Source of the DNA: Elymus sibiricus
Lineage: Eukaryota > Streptophyta > Magnoliopsida > Poales > Poaceae
Length of the DNA: 64,000 bases
Direction: 5' to 3'
NCBI GenBank assembly: GCA_039707655.1
Contig: CM077665.1
Span: 287,126,205-287,190,204, forward strand
A program made the position numbers and the translations under genes. Below, piece by piece: positions 22,696 through 33,447 of the stretch (position 1 is its first letter; every line of letters begins with the position of its first letter). The notes under the pieces were generated by a model. It did no database searches, had not been told where the DNA came from, and saw nothing but the letters and a program-made list of their open reading frames with translations.

Positions 22696-25600
22696 TTACG
22701 GGTAGAACTTACGAAGATGTTCGATATTCCAGGAGTTGCTCACTGGCATGCCATCTTCGGTCTCCAGGCGGACAGCGCCAGGCCTGGTGACTCGTACTAC
22801 CCGATAAGGGCCTTCCCAGTTCGGCGTCAACTTGTTGGAATTCTTGGCCGACTGAACGCGCCGAAGAACAAGGTCGCCTTCCTCAAGACTCCGGGCATGA
22901 ACCTTGCGGCTATGATAGCGGCGCAAAGCTTGCTGGTAGCGTGCAGCACGCACAGCAGCCCAAAGACGATCTTCCTCAAGGAGCACAACGTCATCTTGCC
23001 GCAGCTGCTCTTGCTCGAGCTCATCATAAGCGAGCACTCGAGGTGACCCGTATATGAGTTCCGTGGGGAGAACTGCTTCAGCCCCGTAGACCAGGGCGAA
23101 GGGAGTCTGGCCGGTAGCTCGATTTGGTGTCGTTCTGATTGACCAAATAACCGCCGGCAGCTCATCAATCCAGCGTCTTCCGCACTTGTGCAGCTTGTCG
23201 AAAGTTCTGGTCCTGAGACCGCGCAGCACTTCAGCATTTGCCCTCTCTGCTTGGCCGTTGCTTCTCGGGTGAGCAACGGAGGCAAAACAGATCTTGCCGC
23301 CAAGGTCTTGGACGTACTACATAAAGGTGTGGCTTGTGAACTGCGTGCCATTGTCGGTGATGATCCTGTTCGGCACACCAAACCGGCACACTATTCCCTT
23401 GAAGAACTTGACCGCTGATTGTGCTGTCACCTTTCTCACTGCTTCCACTTCCGGCCACTTCGTGAACTTGTCGATAGCAACGTACAAGTACTCGAAGCCC
23501 CCGGCAGCGCGGGGGAAAGGACCCAGTATGTCGAGTCCCCAGACTGAGAAGGGCCAGGAAAGAGGGATTGTCTGAAGAGCTTGAGCTGTCTGATGAAGTT
23601 GCTTTGAATGGAACTGGCACGCTTCACACTTGGTTACTAGTGCAGTTGCATCCTGGAGAGCAGTGGGCCAGAAGAAACCTTGCCAGAATGACTTGCCGAC
23701 AAGAGCTCTCGAGCCTATGTGGGAGCCACATATGCCTCCATGAATCTCTCCCAACAGCTCTAGTCCATCCTCCCGAGGAATGCACTTCAATTTCACACCG
23801 TTGGGTCTCTTTCTGTACAGGACGTCGTCGACGAACTGGTACATACTAGACTGACGGGCTACTTTCTCTGCTTCTTCCTGTTCCTCGGGGAGTTCTCCTG
23901 TCTGAAGGAAACGAACTATGTGCTGTGCCCATGCCGGAGCCTGTGGCTCGACGACAAGGACTAAAGGCATCTCTTCGGCCGCGGGAGCGCTTGCTTCAGC
24001 GGCAAGAACCTGAGGTTCTGCGCAAAGCTGCTGCTCACCGGCAACCAGCATATCCTCAGCTGCGGGGGCATGTACTTCTGCGGCAAGAACCTGAGGCTCT
24101 GCGCGAAGCCGCTGCTCACCGGCAACCGTATCGTTCCCGGCAACTTCCTTGCCGGCGGCTTCTGGAAACTCTGCCGGGAAGTACTTGCCGGTACTTAACT
24201 TCCTTCTCTTGTCCGGCCTCGTTGGTGGTGTTACGGATGGCTGAGTCAGGCGGAGCACAAAAGTTCCTGGTTCCACAGGTAACTTAAGGGCAGCACGCTT
24301 CGACAGGTCGTCAGCAATGCAGTTCTCTGCTCGAGGAACATGCTCTGTTTGCAAACCGTCAAAACGCTCCTCCAGCCTTCTCACTTCATCGACATAAGCT
24401 TCCATCAACGGGCTCTGGTAATCCTTGTTGACTTGCCTGACGACAAGCTGGGAGTCACCTCTAACGATCAGCTTCTTGATCCCAAGGTCTGCCGCGATCC
24501 TGAGACCGGCAAGCAGCCCTTCATACTCTGCAGTGTTGTTCGTTGATCTCTCCCGGGGAAAGTGCATCTGAATCACATACTTGAGGTGCTCTCCGGTGGG
24601 TGCGACAAGCAGCACGCCAGCACCGGCGCCTTGCAGAGAAAAAGCCCCATCAAAGTACATAATCCATTCGCGATCTGTTTCCTTGCCGGGGACAACCGAC
24701 TCTTGAACTTCTTCGTCTGGCATTGGTGTCCACTCTGCAATGAACTCTGCCAAGGCTCTGCTCTGAATAGTTGAAGTGCTTTCAAACTTGAGGCCAAAGC
24801 ATGATAGCTCCAACGCCCACTCCACAATCCTGCCGGTTGCTTCTGGAATCCGCAAGATCCGTTGCAGCGGAATGCGAGTGTCGACGGTAATCTCATGTGC
24901 TTGGAAGTAATGGCGCAGCTTCCTCGAGGCCATAAGGAGGCCGAAGAGCAGCTTTTGCACACCAGAATATCTTGACCTAGCTCCCTGCAAAAGGGAGCTG
25001 ACAAAATAGACTGGGCGCTGCACCATCTTCTTCTTCTCCACTGCTTCACTTGACTGCGCGGGCTCTGTCTTGTCGGCACCAGACTCTGCCGGGGATGGTC
25101 CTGGCTTGTCGCTTGACGGGCTTGCCGCTGCAGCTGCCTCTTCGTCTGCTTCTCTCTGCGCCACTAGCGCAGCACAAACCACTTGATTCGTTGCCGCTAG
25201 ATACAGCAGCAACGGCTCTTGTGGCCTAGGTGCGACCAGTGTCGGCGGAGAGGAGAGGTACCTCTTCAAGTCCTGCAGCGCTGCCTCCGCTTCCGGAGTC
25301 CATTTCATTGGTCCTGCCTTCTTCAAGATTTTGAAAAAGGGCAGGGCGCGCTCAGCGGACTTGGAGATGAACCTGCTCAGAGCAGCAACGCAGCCGGCAA
25401 GTCGGCGCACATCTTTAACATGTCTTGGTGCTTCAATCTGCTCAATTGCCTTGATCTTGTCGGGATTGGCTTCAATTCCACGTTGAGACACAAAGAACCC
25501 GAGAAGCTTGCCGGATGGAACGCCAAACGCGCACTTCTCGGGATTGAGCTTCAGATTGATCCTACGCAGATTTGCAAACGTCTCTTCCAGATCTTGTATA

Positions 25601-26226
25601 AGAGTTGCCTTGTCCTTGGTCTTGACCACTATGTCATCCATATAGGCTTCCATATTTCTATGCAGCTGGGTCTCGAAACCAATCTGGACAGCTCTTGCGA
25701 AGGTCGAACCAGCACTTTTCAACCCGAAAGGCATACGTATGAAGCAATACGTGCCACATGGGGTGATAAATGCGGTTTTCTCTTCGTCTTCTTTGGTCAT
25801 GAAAATCTGATGGTAGCCTGAATATGCATCAAGGAATGACAGCAAATCGCAGCCAGCAGTGGAGTCCACAATCTGGTTGATGCGCGGCAAGGGAAAAGGA
25901 TCTTTTGGACAGGCTCTATTGATATCAGTATAGTCGATACATAGCCTCCATTTTCCATTCGCCTTGCGCACTACAACTGGATTGGCCAACCATGTCGGAT
26001 GGAGGACTCCTCTAACCAGACCTGCTGCTTCAAGCTTTTTGATTTCTTCAGCGATAAACTCTTGCCGCTCCAAGGCTTGCTTCCTGATATTCTGCTTGAC
26101 GGGCCCCGCATGAGGGCAGACATCAAGGTGGTGCTCAATTACCTCCCTGGGAACACCGGGGATATCAGATGGTTGCCATGCAAACACATCGATATTCGCC
26201 CGCAGGAAGGCAACGAGCGCGCTTTC
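22696..26226 (-). pseudogene. Element C RT, RNase H and integrase, one in-frame stop
   Basis: A single frame from the stop ending gag (26,227) to 22,696, broken only by TAG at 23,317-23,319. Counting from GTG at 26,187: RT with LCIDYTDIN, SFLDAYSGYHQI (Asp120) and AYMDDIVVK (Asp184-Asp185); RNase H with MYFDGAFS (Asp513), NTAEYEG (Glu554), RGDSQLV (Asp578) and AENCIADDLS (Asp626); integrase zinc region with CEACQ and core VWGLDILGPF (Asp886) and IITDNGTQF (Asp945). The catalytic Glu lies after the stop in NGQAERANAEV, and the C-terminal domain ends WNIEHLRKFYP. A Pro/Ala/Glu-rich insert with AGEQ...LCAEPQVLAAE repeats (about 680-755) separates RNase H from integrase. Confidence 0.9.
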
Positions 26227-29038
26227 CTATTTGTCATCAAGGGTGGAACTTATGGTGAAAGTTCCTCCCGTACCATCCTCCTTGGCGGGCACCTTCTTGG
26301 TCTCTGGTGGAGCAGCCTTGGATTTCTTGCTCTTGCCGGCAGAGCTCTCCGGCACGTCCTCAACGGGTGCGCAGCACTCCGAGGAGGTGCGCTTGCCGGA
26401 GTGGGTGCTAGAGGTCTTGTCGGGCTTCTTTTTCTTCCCGGGAGCTTCAGCGACAGGAGCAGGTGCCTTGGCGGCAGATGCTGCAACCGCCTCCCGGTAG
26501 AGTTTGTTGGTGCAGATAAGCGCATCCTTCTTGTCGGAGTGGATGGTGATGACGCTCATCGGCCCGGGCATCTTCAGCACGTTATAGGCGTAGTGCGATG
26601 CCGCCATGAACTTGGCCAGCGCCGGGCGACCAAGAATCCCATTATAGGGTAATGGAATCTTGGCGACGTCGAAGACGATCTTCTCCATCCTGAAGTTCAA
26701 CTCACTGCCAAACGTCACTGGCAGGGTGATCTTGCCCTTCGGCTGGTTCCTTCCCGGATTGACCCCTTGGAATGAGCCTGTTTCCTCGAGATCTTCGTCG
26801 GGAATTTGCAATCTCTTGATCACATCGGGCAAGATCAGGTTTAGGCTGGCCCCACCGTCAACTAACATCTTTGTCACCTTGAGGTTGCGGATCGTTGGTG
26901 AAACCAACAACGGCAAGCACCCGACCGCAGTTGTGCGATCAGGGTGGTCCTCGGCGTCAAAAACGATAGGCGTGTGGGACCACTTCAGTGGCTTCCGGGC
27001 ATCGAGCGAGGGCTCAGCTGCATTAATCTCGCGCGCCCACTGCTTGAGCTGGCGGAGAGAGGAATGCAACGAGGCGCCTCCGTCAACGCACATGGCCTCT
27101 GTCTCCTTCTGGAACTCGTGCTCGCTGGACTCGTCGCCCTCTGCATCATCATCATCATCCCCCTGCTCCTTGTCGCGGCCTCGGGCGGGCCGCTCCTTCT
27201 GTTGCTTGGCCTTGCCGCGGCGACCTCCTCGACCGCGCTTCTTGCCGGACCCTCCAGCGCCATCCTGGGCCTTCTCCTTGTCTCGCCTTTCGTACTCGGC
27301 TCTCTGCTTCTCGACAAGCTCCTCAACTTGCCGGCAGTTTTGGAGATCGTGGCCCTTGGTGCGGTGGATCTTGCAATACTGCTTGGCGGAGCCTTCCGGC
27401 TTGTCGGCAGCCGCCAAGTCCTGACATGCGGCACACCCGGCAACCTCCTTGCCGGGGTCGTCAGTCTTGGCCTTCTTGGCGGTGCCGGGGTTGCCGGATC
27501 CCTCGACGGCAAGCACGGCCTTGCCCTTGCGCTTCCTCGCCTTCCGTCGGCCCTTCTTTGCCGGGGCAGCAGCGTCTTCGCTTTCGGAGTCGACTCCTAC
27601 GCCAGCGTTCTCGCCGGGGAGTCTCCTTCCTTCTTCTGCGCGAGCGCATTTGTCAGCCAGAGCGTAAAGCTCGGCGACATCCCTGACCTTGTTCATCGCA
27701 AGCTCTTCCCGCATCTTGAGGTTGCGCACATTCTGATGGAAGGCGCTGATGACAGCGGCAGGATGAACGTCTGGAATGTTGTGCTGGATACGGCTAAACC
27801 TCTGGATGTACTTGCGCAAGGTTTCTCCATCCTTCTGGGGAATGATATGCAAGTCGCTTTCCTGGCCAGGAGCTTGGTGGCCGCCAGTAAAGGCGCCAAC
27901 AAACTCATGACACAGATCTGCCCAGGAGGAAATGGAATTCTCCGGCAGATGCATCAACCACGACCTGACGTTGGGCTTCAGCACCAACGGGAAGTAGTTG
28001 GCGAGGATCTTGTTGTCTCGAGCCCTGGCAGCCTGCACCGCAATGGTGTAGATGCTCAGGAACTCTGACGGGTGAGTCTTGCCGTCGTACTTCTCCGGCA
28101 CCTCCGGCTTGAAAGAGCGGGAGTTGGGCCACTGGACTCGCCGCAGCTCACGAGTAAACGCTGGACAGCCCACCTCGTAAGGCAGGCTACTAGGATACCC
28201 TGGCGCAGGCTCGTCGACAGTGGGTCCTGCGCGCTTGTCGGACTGACGGGGCGCTTCCCGTCACCGCTCGATGGTGGTTCGAGCGTCCTCCTTTTGCCGT
28301 TCCCGAAGAATCAGACGTTGATCGCGACGAACCCACGGATCAGACGACGCCGTGGAATCGTCATCACGGGCGTCGACCCGCCGAATTAGCGACTGCTCTT
28401 TACGTGGTGGAGGGGAGCGTATCATAGATGCACCGCCTCCGGTCTTCTCGCCATCGGCCCGCACCGGTCCAGTAGACTGCCGCCGCGAAGGCTCTGCTTG
28501 ATGCGGCCTGTCGTTGTTGGCTAGACCGATGAGGCTCTGAATGGCAGCTCTCCACTCATCTAGCTTCTCCGCAGCGGGAGGGAAGTCTAGGAGCAGCTGA
28601 GCTCGCGCCAATGCTTCTGCTGGTGTAGGCGGCGGCGAAAGATGCGAACCGCGCGCGGCTTCCACCGGCGTGTTGACGTGGATCTTGGCCCCGCGCATCT
28701 TGAGAGTGATGCGCAGGGGTTTTCCCATGGGGATGCATGGAACCACCGACGTCACGGTGCTGCACGTCGCGCGCGTCTTGAGAAGGCCGCGGTACATGCG
28801 CCGGCGTGGGTGTCTTGGAAGGCGTCGTCCCGTCCTTGGAGATCGCTGCACCACCCGTAGGTAGCGCAGCCTTGTCCTTGGACCTGGCGCTCGCCTGGCT
28901 TGGATCGCCAGAACGTCGCGGAGGCTCAGGACCTCCACCTCCTCCACCAGCGCCCGCGCCATCACCCGTCTGTGTGGGTACAGGGGGGCTGGACGCAGAT
29001 GGACCAACCACCGTGAAACCCTTCTTCTTGGGGGCCAT
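26227..29038 (-). pseudogene. Element C gag and aspartic protease
   Basis: Likely start ATG at 29,038 (MAPKKKGFTVVG), about 60 bp inside the primer site. The frame shifts by an indel near 28,630-28,665, then runs through a TGA at 28,261-28,263 to a TAG at 26,227-26,229. From about 28,173: capsid-like gag (VRSWLMHLPENSISSWADLCHEFVGAF), basic and acidic linkers, a variant zinc knuckle C-X2-H-X4-H-X4-C (C267, H270, H275, C280 of the 648-residue part), and protease MLVDGGASLNLI (Asp439) with YNGILGRPAL. The terminal TAG is in frame with pol and may be a mutated CAG rather than a natural gag stop. Confidence 0.85.
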
Positions 29039-29100
29039 GGCGATGAAAGATGATCAAGAACTAGCGCGCCGACCGCTAGATCTGGTTCGCGCAACCTTTT

Positions 29101-29120
29101 CTCCCCTACCTGGCGCGCCA
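29101..29120 (-). other. Element C primer-binding site
   Basis: The minus strand reads TGGCGCGCCAGGTAGGGG, starting 4 bp inside the 5' LTR boundary. I think it pairs with a tRNA-Arg 3' end, but the tRNA assignment is uncertain. Its position fixes the right LTR as the 5' LTR. Confidence 0.7.
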
Positions 29121-29124
29121 AAGA

Positions 29125-29942
29125 TGTCGGGGAAACGACACCTATGGGATCGAAGGATCCCGTTACGGTTCGGCAAGGGAGAAAGGACATCACAAAGAGT
29201 GGAACTAACGATCAACGCGAGTGGATTTACCCAGGTTCGGGCCGCTCGGAAGCATAAAACCCTACTCCTTCTTGGTTGTATTACTGTGGATGTTCTTGGC
29301 CAAGTTCTGGGAGCTACAGTAGCAGCTACGCATGCAGAATGGGTCGAATGTCTCCATCCCCCCCTGTAGCTATGCCTTGGGCCTCCTTTTATATGTCCAA
29401 GGGGTCTCCAACAGTGGCGAAGTATAAGAGGTGTAAAGTATCTACAGTATCTCATGATTACCAGCATCCCATGATTACCAGTATCTCATGATTACTACTG
29501 ACGCCTTAGGACAAACGTCTTAGGACAAACGTCTTAGGACAAGACACGTTCAATGCTCTGAACAGGTGTCCTTGCCTTTCTTGGGGATGGAAAAAGGACT
29601 CGTCCCATCAGCACCGCTTAACCCCTTCTGCGGCTAGCGCCGTGACACGCAACCAGGAGGACAAGCCCTAAACGACAGGCTGGTCGCTGCGCTGGAGCGG
29701 CGGCACTGTGCTGAAGCGGTGGGATCTTGCCGGGCGCTGATCTTGCCAGGGCTCGACGGGCCAGCCCGGCAAGATCTTGCCGGACGCCCAGCCTTCGGTC
29801 TTCTGATCTTCAACTTAAACGCCTTCTTGATATCTTGCATCTGTCTCCAGCCGTCCTCCGGCAGGCCTTGCCGCAGGTATGGCTACAACTGTCCGTGCAC
29901 AAGTACGGGGTACTAAAGGACCCGATCTTTAGTACACCGACA
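29125..29942 (-). repeat. Element C 5' LTR
   Basis: An 818-bp copy of the LTR at 16,891, starting TGTCGGGGAAACG and ending ACACCGACA. It is followed by the TTCCC duplication and the remainder of B's LTR. Scattered single-base differences from the left LTR are visible, so the insertion is not very recent. Confidence 0.9.
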
Positions 29943-29947
29943 TTCCC

Positions 29948-30065
29948 TCTTTGTGGTGTACCTTGCATATTCAGAGGGAAACGACATAAGAATTGCATAA
30001 TAATATGGAATAATGGACAAGAATGAAGTAGATAGTAGAAATCATGATGCAAAATGGAAGTATCA
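29948..30065 (-). repeat. Element B 5' LTR, portion 2
   Basis: Matches the LTR end at about 4780-4898 (TGTGGTGTACCTTGCATATT, GATGCAAAATGG). It is followed by the second AGCAT duplication at 30,066-30,070. Both halves total about 1482 bp, close to the 1515-bp 3' LTR. Confidence 0.9.
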
Positions 30066-31772
30066 AGCATCAACATGAACATCATCATTATCATTATCAT
30101 TATCATTATCATTATCGCTAGGTGGATGTTCACTACTAGATTGTGTCTCAGCATTAGAAATAGAAACATCATTATGATTATTAGAAGGTTTTCCTATCAC
30201 AGGTTCACTAGAAGCATGCAAAGTTATATCATTTTTCTTTTTCTTTTTCTTTTTAGATGAACTAGGTGCATCAGTATTATTTTTTTGAGAATCCCGTTCA
30301 ATTCTTTTAGGATGTCCTTCAGGATATAGAGGCTCCTGAGCCATTCTGACTCCTCTAGTCACAACTCTAACAACACGATCATTCAATTTTTTTATTGATT
30401 TCATTAATTAAATATTTTTTGACTTAGAGACTTGGTTCAACTCAGTATGAACCATGGATGAATGTTTACTCAAACCTCTAACATCATTAGCAATCCTAAA
30501 CATCAAGTACCTCAAATGATCAATCTTCCTGACATTTCGTTTCAATTGATTGCTAACATGCATATTGAAGTTTTGTTGTTTACCAATGTAGTTATCAAAT
30601 TCATAGGCATTGACTAGCAGATTTATTAGAAGGGATATCACCCTCATCAAATCTATAAAGAGAATTTACCTTCACTACCTGTTTAGGGATATCGTGTCCA
30701 TGTATTTCTTCAATAAGTGGTAAATTCTTGACATCTTGAGATTTAATACCCTTTTTCATAGATTTCTTAGCTTCTTGCATATCTTATGGACTGAGGAATA
30801 GAATACCTCTCTTCTTTCAAGTTGGTTTGGGTGGTGGTTCAGAAAGTGTCCAATCATCGGCATTCTTTACCATACTATTCAATAGTTCTTCAACATGTCC
30901 AATAGTTCATTCCCGGAAAACACAGCGAGCATAACTATCTAGGTAGTCCCTAGAAGCATCGATTAGTCCATTATAAAATATATCAAGTATTACTTTTTTC
31001 TTAAGAGGATGTTCACGCAAAGCGTTTAGTAATTACAGAAGCCTCCCCCGAGCTTGAGGGAGATTCCCTTCTTGAGATTGCATAAAGTTAAATATTTCAT
31101 GTAGGACATGTTGTTTCTTATGAGCAGGAAAATATTTTTCAGAGAAGTAATATATCATATCCTGGGGACTCCGCACACAAACTAGAGCAAGGGTATTAAA
31201 CCATTTCTTAGCTTCATGCTTTAATGAGAAAGGAAAAGCATATGAATATAGTAGTAGCAAACTTTTTCCTCATGAGAAAATAGGATGGCAATATCCTTTA
31301 GTTTGGAAAGGTGTGCCACAACAGTTTCGGTTTCATAACCATGAAACGGATCAAATTCTATCAAGGTAATTAACTTAGGACCAACAAAGAATTCATAATC
31401 CTTATCAGTGACAAAGATAGGAGAAGTAGCAAACTTAGGATCACATTTCATTCTCTCTATCATAGATTTTTCTTTCAACTTATTCAATAATTTCTTAAGA
31501 TCATCTCTATCATTACAAGCAAGAAATTCGCTAGCTATCTCCCTGTCCACAACATAACCATCGGGTATCTCAGGCATTTCAATTCTAGTAGGAGAGCTAG
31601 GCATAATCGGTGAATCATAATTTTCATCGGTTTTAGCATTCTGAATTTCTTTAGCTTTAGCAGTTTGTTCATCAAGAAATTCACCTAGTGGCAGAGCTTT
31701 ATCAAGAAGAGTACTAGCATCATCATGAGTGTCATCTATAACTGAAGTAACATCATCAATTACTTGCAACAT
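30066..31772 (-). pseudogene. Element A gag, N-terminal and central parts, broken
   Basis: Minus-strand pieces: 31,772-31,221 (acidic N-terminal region ending with YETETVVAHLSKLKDIAILF), 31,260-31,033 with FPFSLKHEAKKWFNTLA and RSPQDMIYYFSEKYFPAHKK, the retrotransposon gag core, then decayed sequence to 30,405, then 30,404-30,066 (VTRGVRMAQEPLYPEGHP, a poly-Lys run and an acidic DN repeat). The last piece continues in phase at 3378. Multiple frameshifts and stops. About 30,405-31,030 retains only short coding-like fragments. Confidence 0.7.
30081..30117. repeat. (TTATCA)n microsatellite inside element A gag
   Basis: About six tandem ATTATC hexamers. On the minus strand they encode an Asp-Asn repeat in gag, so the repeat lies within coding sequence and hexamer changes would keep the frame. 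Confidence 0.8.
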
Positions 31773-31958
31773 ATTAGACTAAATAGCAGGTGGAGGTGTC
31801 ACAAGCCTACTTAAAACAGAAGGTGAATCAAGTGCAGAGCTAGATGGGAGTTCCTTACCTCCCCTCGTCTTAGAGGGTACGATCTTAGTTCTGGATACCT
31901 TCAGTTTATTCAAGGTGATCAATATATATCCCAAGTGAACTAAATAAATAGAGCTATG

Positions 31959-31977
31959 CTCCCCGGCAATGACGCCA
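31959..31977 (-). other. Element A primer-binding site (tRNA-Asp-like)
   Basis: The minus strand reads TGGCGTCATTGCCGGGGAG, differing from element B's tRNA-Asp site at two positions, both transitions. It lies 11 bp from the LTR at 31,989, the same spacing as in B. Confidence 0.75.
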
Positions 31978-31988
31978 AAAAAAGGTCT

Positions 31989-33376
31989 TGATAAACCACA
32001 AGTATAGGGGATCGCGACAGTCTTCGAGGGTAGTATTTCTCCCAAATTTGTTGATTCGACACTAGGTGAGCCAAAGAATATTTATGAGTCTTAGCAATTT
32101 AGTTGTCAATTCAACCACACCTAGAAATAATATCTCTATGGAAAAATATTTAGTAGCACAGTAGTTTGATAGTTTTAGTAACAGTAGCAATAGTAGCACG
32201 AATAGTAACAGTAGTAGTTTGTCATGATTGTAACAGCAACAACAATAGTAACTTAGCAAAGATCAATATGAGAAAAGTGTAGGTGTTGGATCAGCGCTGG
32301 ATATTTATGTTTGATTACATTCATCATGTAGCAGGCATAACCTAGAGCGATACACAATAACTCCAATGCTTCAATGTAATGTAGGCATGTATTCCGTATA
32401 TAGTCATACATGCGTGTAATAAGAACTTGCATGAAACCTTTTTTCCTACCCTCTCATGGCAGCGGGGTCTAAAGGGCAACTAAGGGATATTAAGGCCTCC
32501 TTTTAATAGATAAGCGGAACAAATCATTTACACATGGTGAATACATGAACTCCTCATGCTACGGTCATCACCAGAGAAGATCCCAACTTTTGTCACTTTG
32601 GGGTATATGGATCATAACACATAATAGGTGCATATAACTCACAAGATAGGATATAAAACACTCTCGTATTCATGGAAACATAATAGATTCAGATCTGAAA
32701 TCATGGCACTCGGGCCCTAGTGACATGCATTAAGCATAACAAAGTCATAGCAACATGAATCTCAAAACATAGTGGATACTAGGGATCAAGACCTAAGAAA
32801 TTGACTCGATTACATAACAAATCTTATCCAACTCCATGACCGTCCAGCAAGCCTACGATGGAATTACTCACTCCCGGTGGTGAGCATCATGGAATTGTTG
32901 ATGACGACGACGACAACGAATTCCCCTCTACGGAGCCCCAAACGGACTCCATATCAGCCCTCCCGATGAAGAATAGGAGGTGACCGCAGCTTTGTCTCAT
33001 AAAACACGATGAAAGTTTACCTTTGATTTTTTTCTTCGTGAGATGGTATTTATGGAGCTGGAATTAGGGAAAACGGAGGCTCGTGGGACCCAGGAGCCCA
33101 CAGGGTGCGCCCTAGGGGGGCGCCCCTTGAGCCCGTGGCTCCCTGGTGCCCCCTCCTCTGGCAGGTCTCTTGGCCAATAATTCTTATATATCCTGAAAAT
33201 ATTCTCTGTAAATTTTCAGCCCAATCCGAGAACTTTTATTTCTGCACAAAAATAACACCATGGTAGTTCTGCTGAAAATAGCGTCGGTCCGGGTTAGTTT
33301 CATTCAAATCATGCAAATTAGAGTCCAGAACAAGAGCAGAAGTGTTTGGAAAAGTAGATAGGTTTGAGACGTATCA
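31989..33376 (-). repeat. Element A 5' LTR
   Basis: A 1388-bp LTR with TGATAAACC at 31,989 and GACGTATCA at 33,376. A palindrome is present with imperfect arms (33,090-33,101 and 33,135-33,146), and a TATA-like CATAAATACC on the minus strand is at about 33,046-33,055. Its sequence after the palindrome does not match the LTR at 465-1210. Confidence 0.8.
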
Positions 33377-33447
33377 ACGGCCTTGCCTTACTCCTCTAGC
33401 CCGCGTGCCCAGGCTCCTTGTTACCTGCCATCCTAATCGTCCTCCAT

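Larger units (their letters stand above)
16891..29942 (-). mobile_element. Element C: Tat-like Gypsy retrotransposon with antisense gene
   Basis: LTRs are 16,891-17,673 and 29,125-29,942 and start TGTCGGGGAAACGACACC. The element is flanked by TTCCC duplications (16,886-16,890 and 29,943-29,947). The primer site is at the right LTR and the polypurine tract at the left LTR, so transcription is minus. It encodes gag-protease-RT-RNase H-integrase on the minus strand and a spliced gene on the plus strand between integrase and the 3' LTR. Extra ORFs there, sometimes antisense, are known in Tat-lineage elements such as Grande. Five in-frame stops and one gag frameshift mark it as inactive. Confidence 0.9.
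3384..30065 (-). mobile_element. Element B: Athila-lineage Gypsy retrotransposon with nested D and C
   Basis: Ends are TGATGACCC at 3384 and CGTATCA-type TATCA at 30,065, flanked by AGCAT duplications. Minus-strand order is 5' LTR (15,527-16,890 plus 29,948-30,065), tRNA-Asp primer site, gag, protease, RT, RNase H, integrase, a U3-like palindrome module, ORF3, polypurine tract and 3' LTR. That gene order with a third ORF fits Athila-type Gypsy elements. Many stops and frameshifts show it is old. Solo LTR D sits in gag and element C in the 5' LTR. Confidence 0.92.
2451..33376 (-). mobile_element. Element A: gag-protease Gypsy retrotransposon, split by element B
   Basis: The parts are 2451-3378 (protease and gag C-terminus), then 30,066-31,958 (gag), a primer-binding site, and the 5' LTR 31,989-33,376. 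Removing element B with one copy of the AGCAT duplication rejoins the gag frame in phase (acidic DN-rich segment to QPDNDKELDNE), so this is one interrupted element. The reading frame appears to end naturally at about 2455 without RT or integrase, so A was probably non-autonomous. Its 3' end is uncertain, because the next LTR to the left belongs to another family. Confidence 0.75.

Noticed and set aside
26944..28068. Long plus-strand frame opposite gag of element C
   Set aside because: Leu/Ala-rich shadow of the minus-strand gag-protease frame, with no motif or start context.
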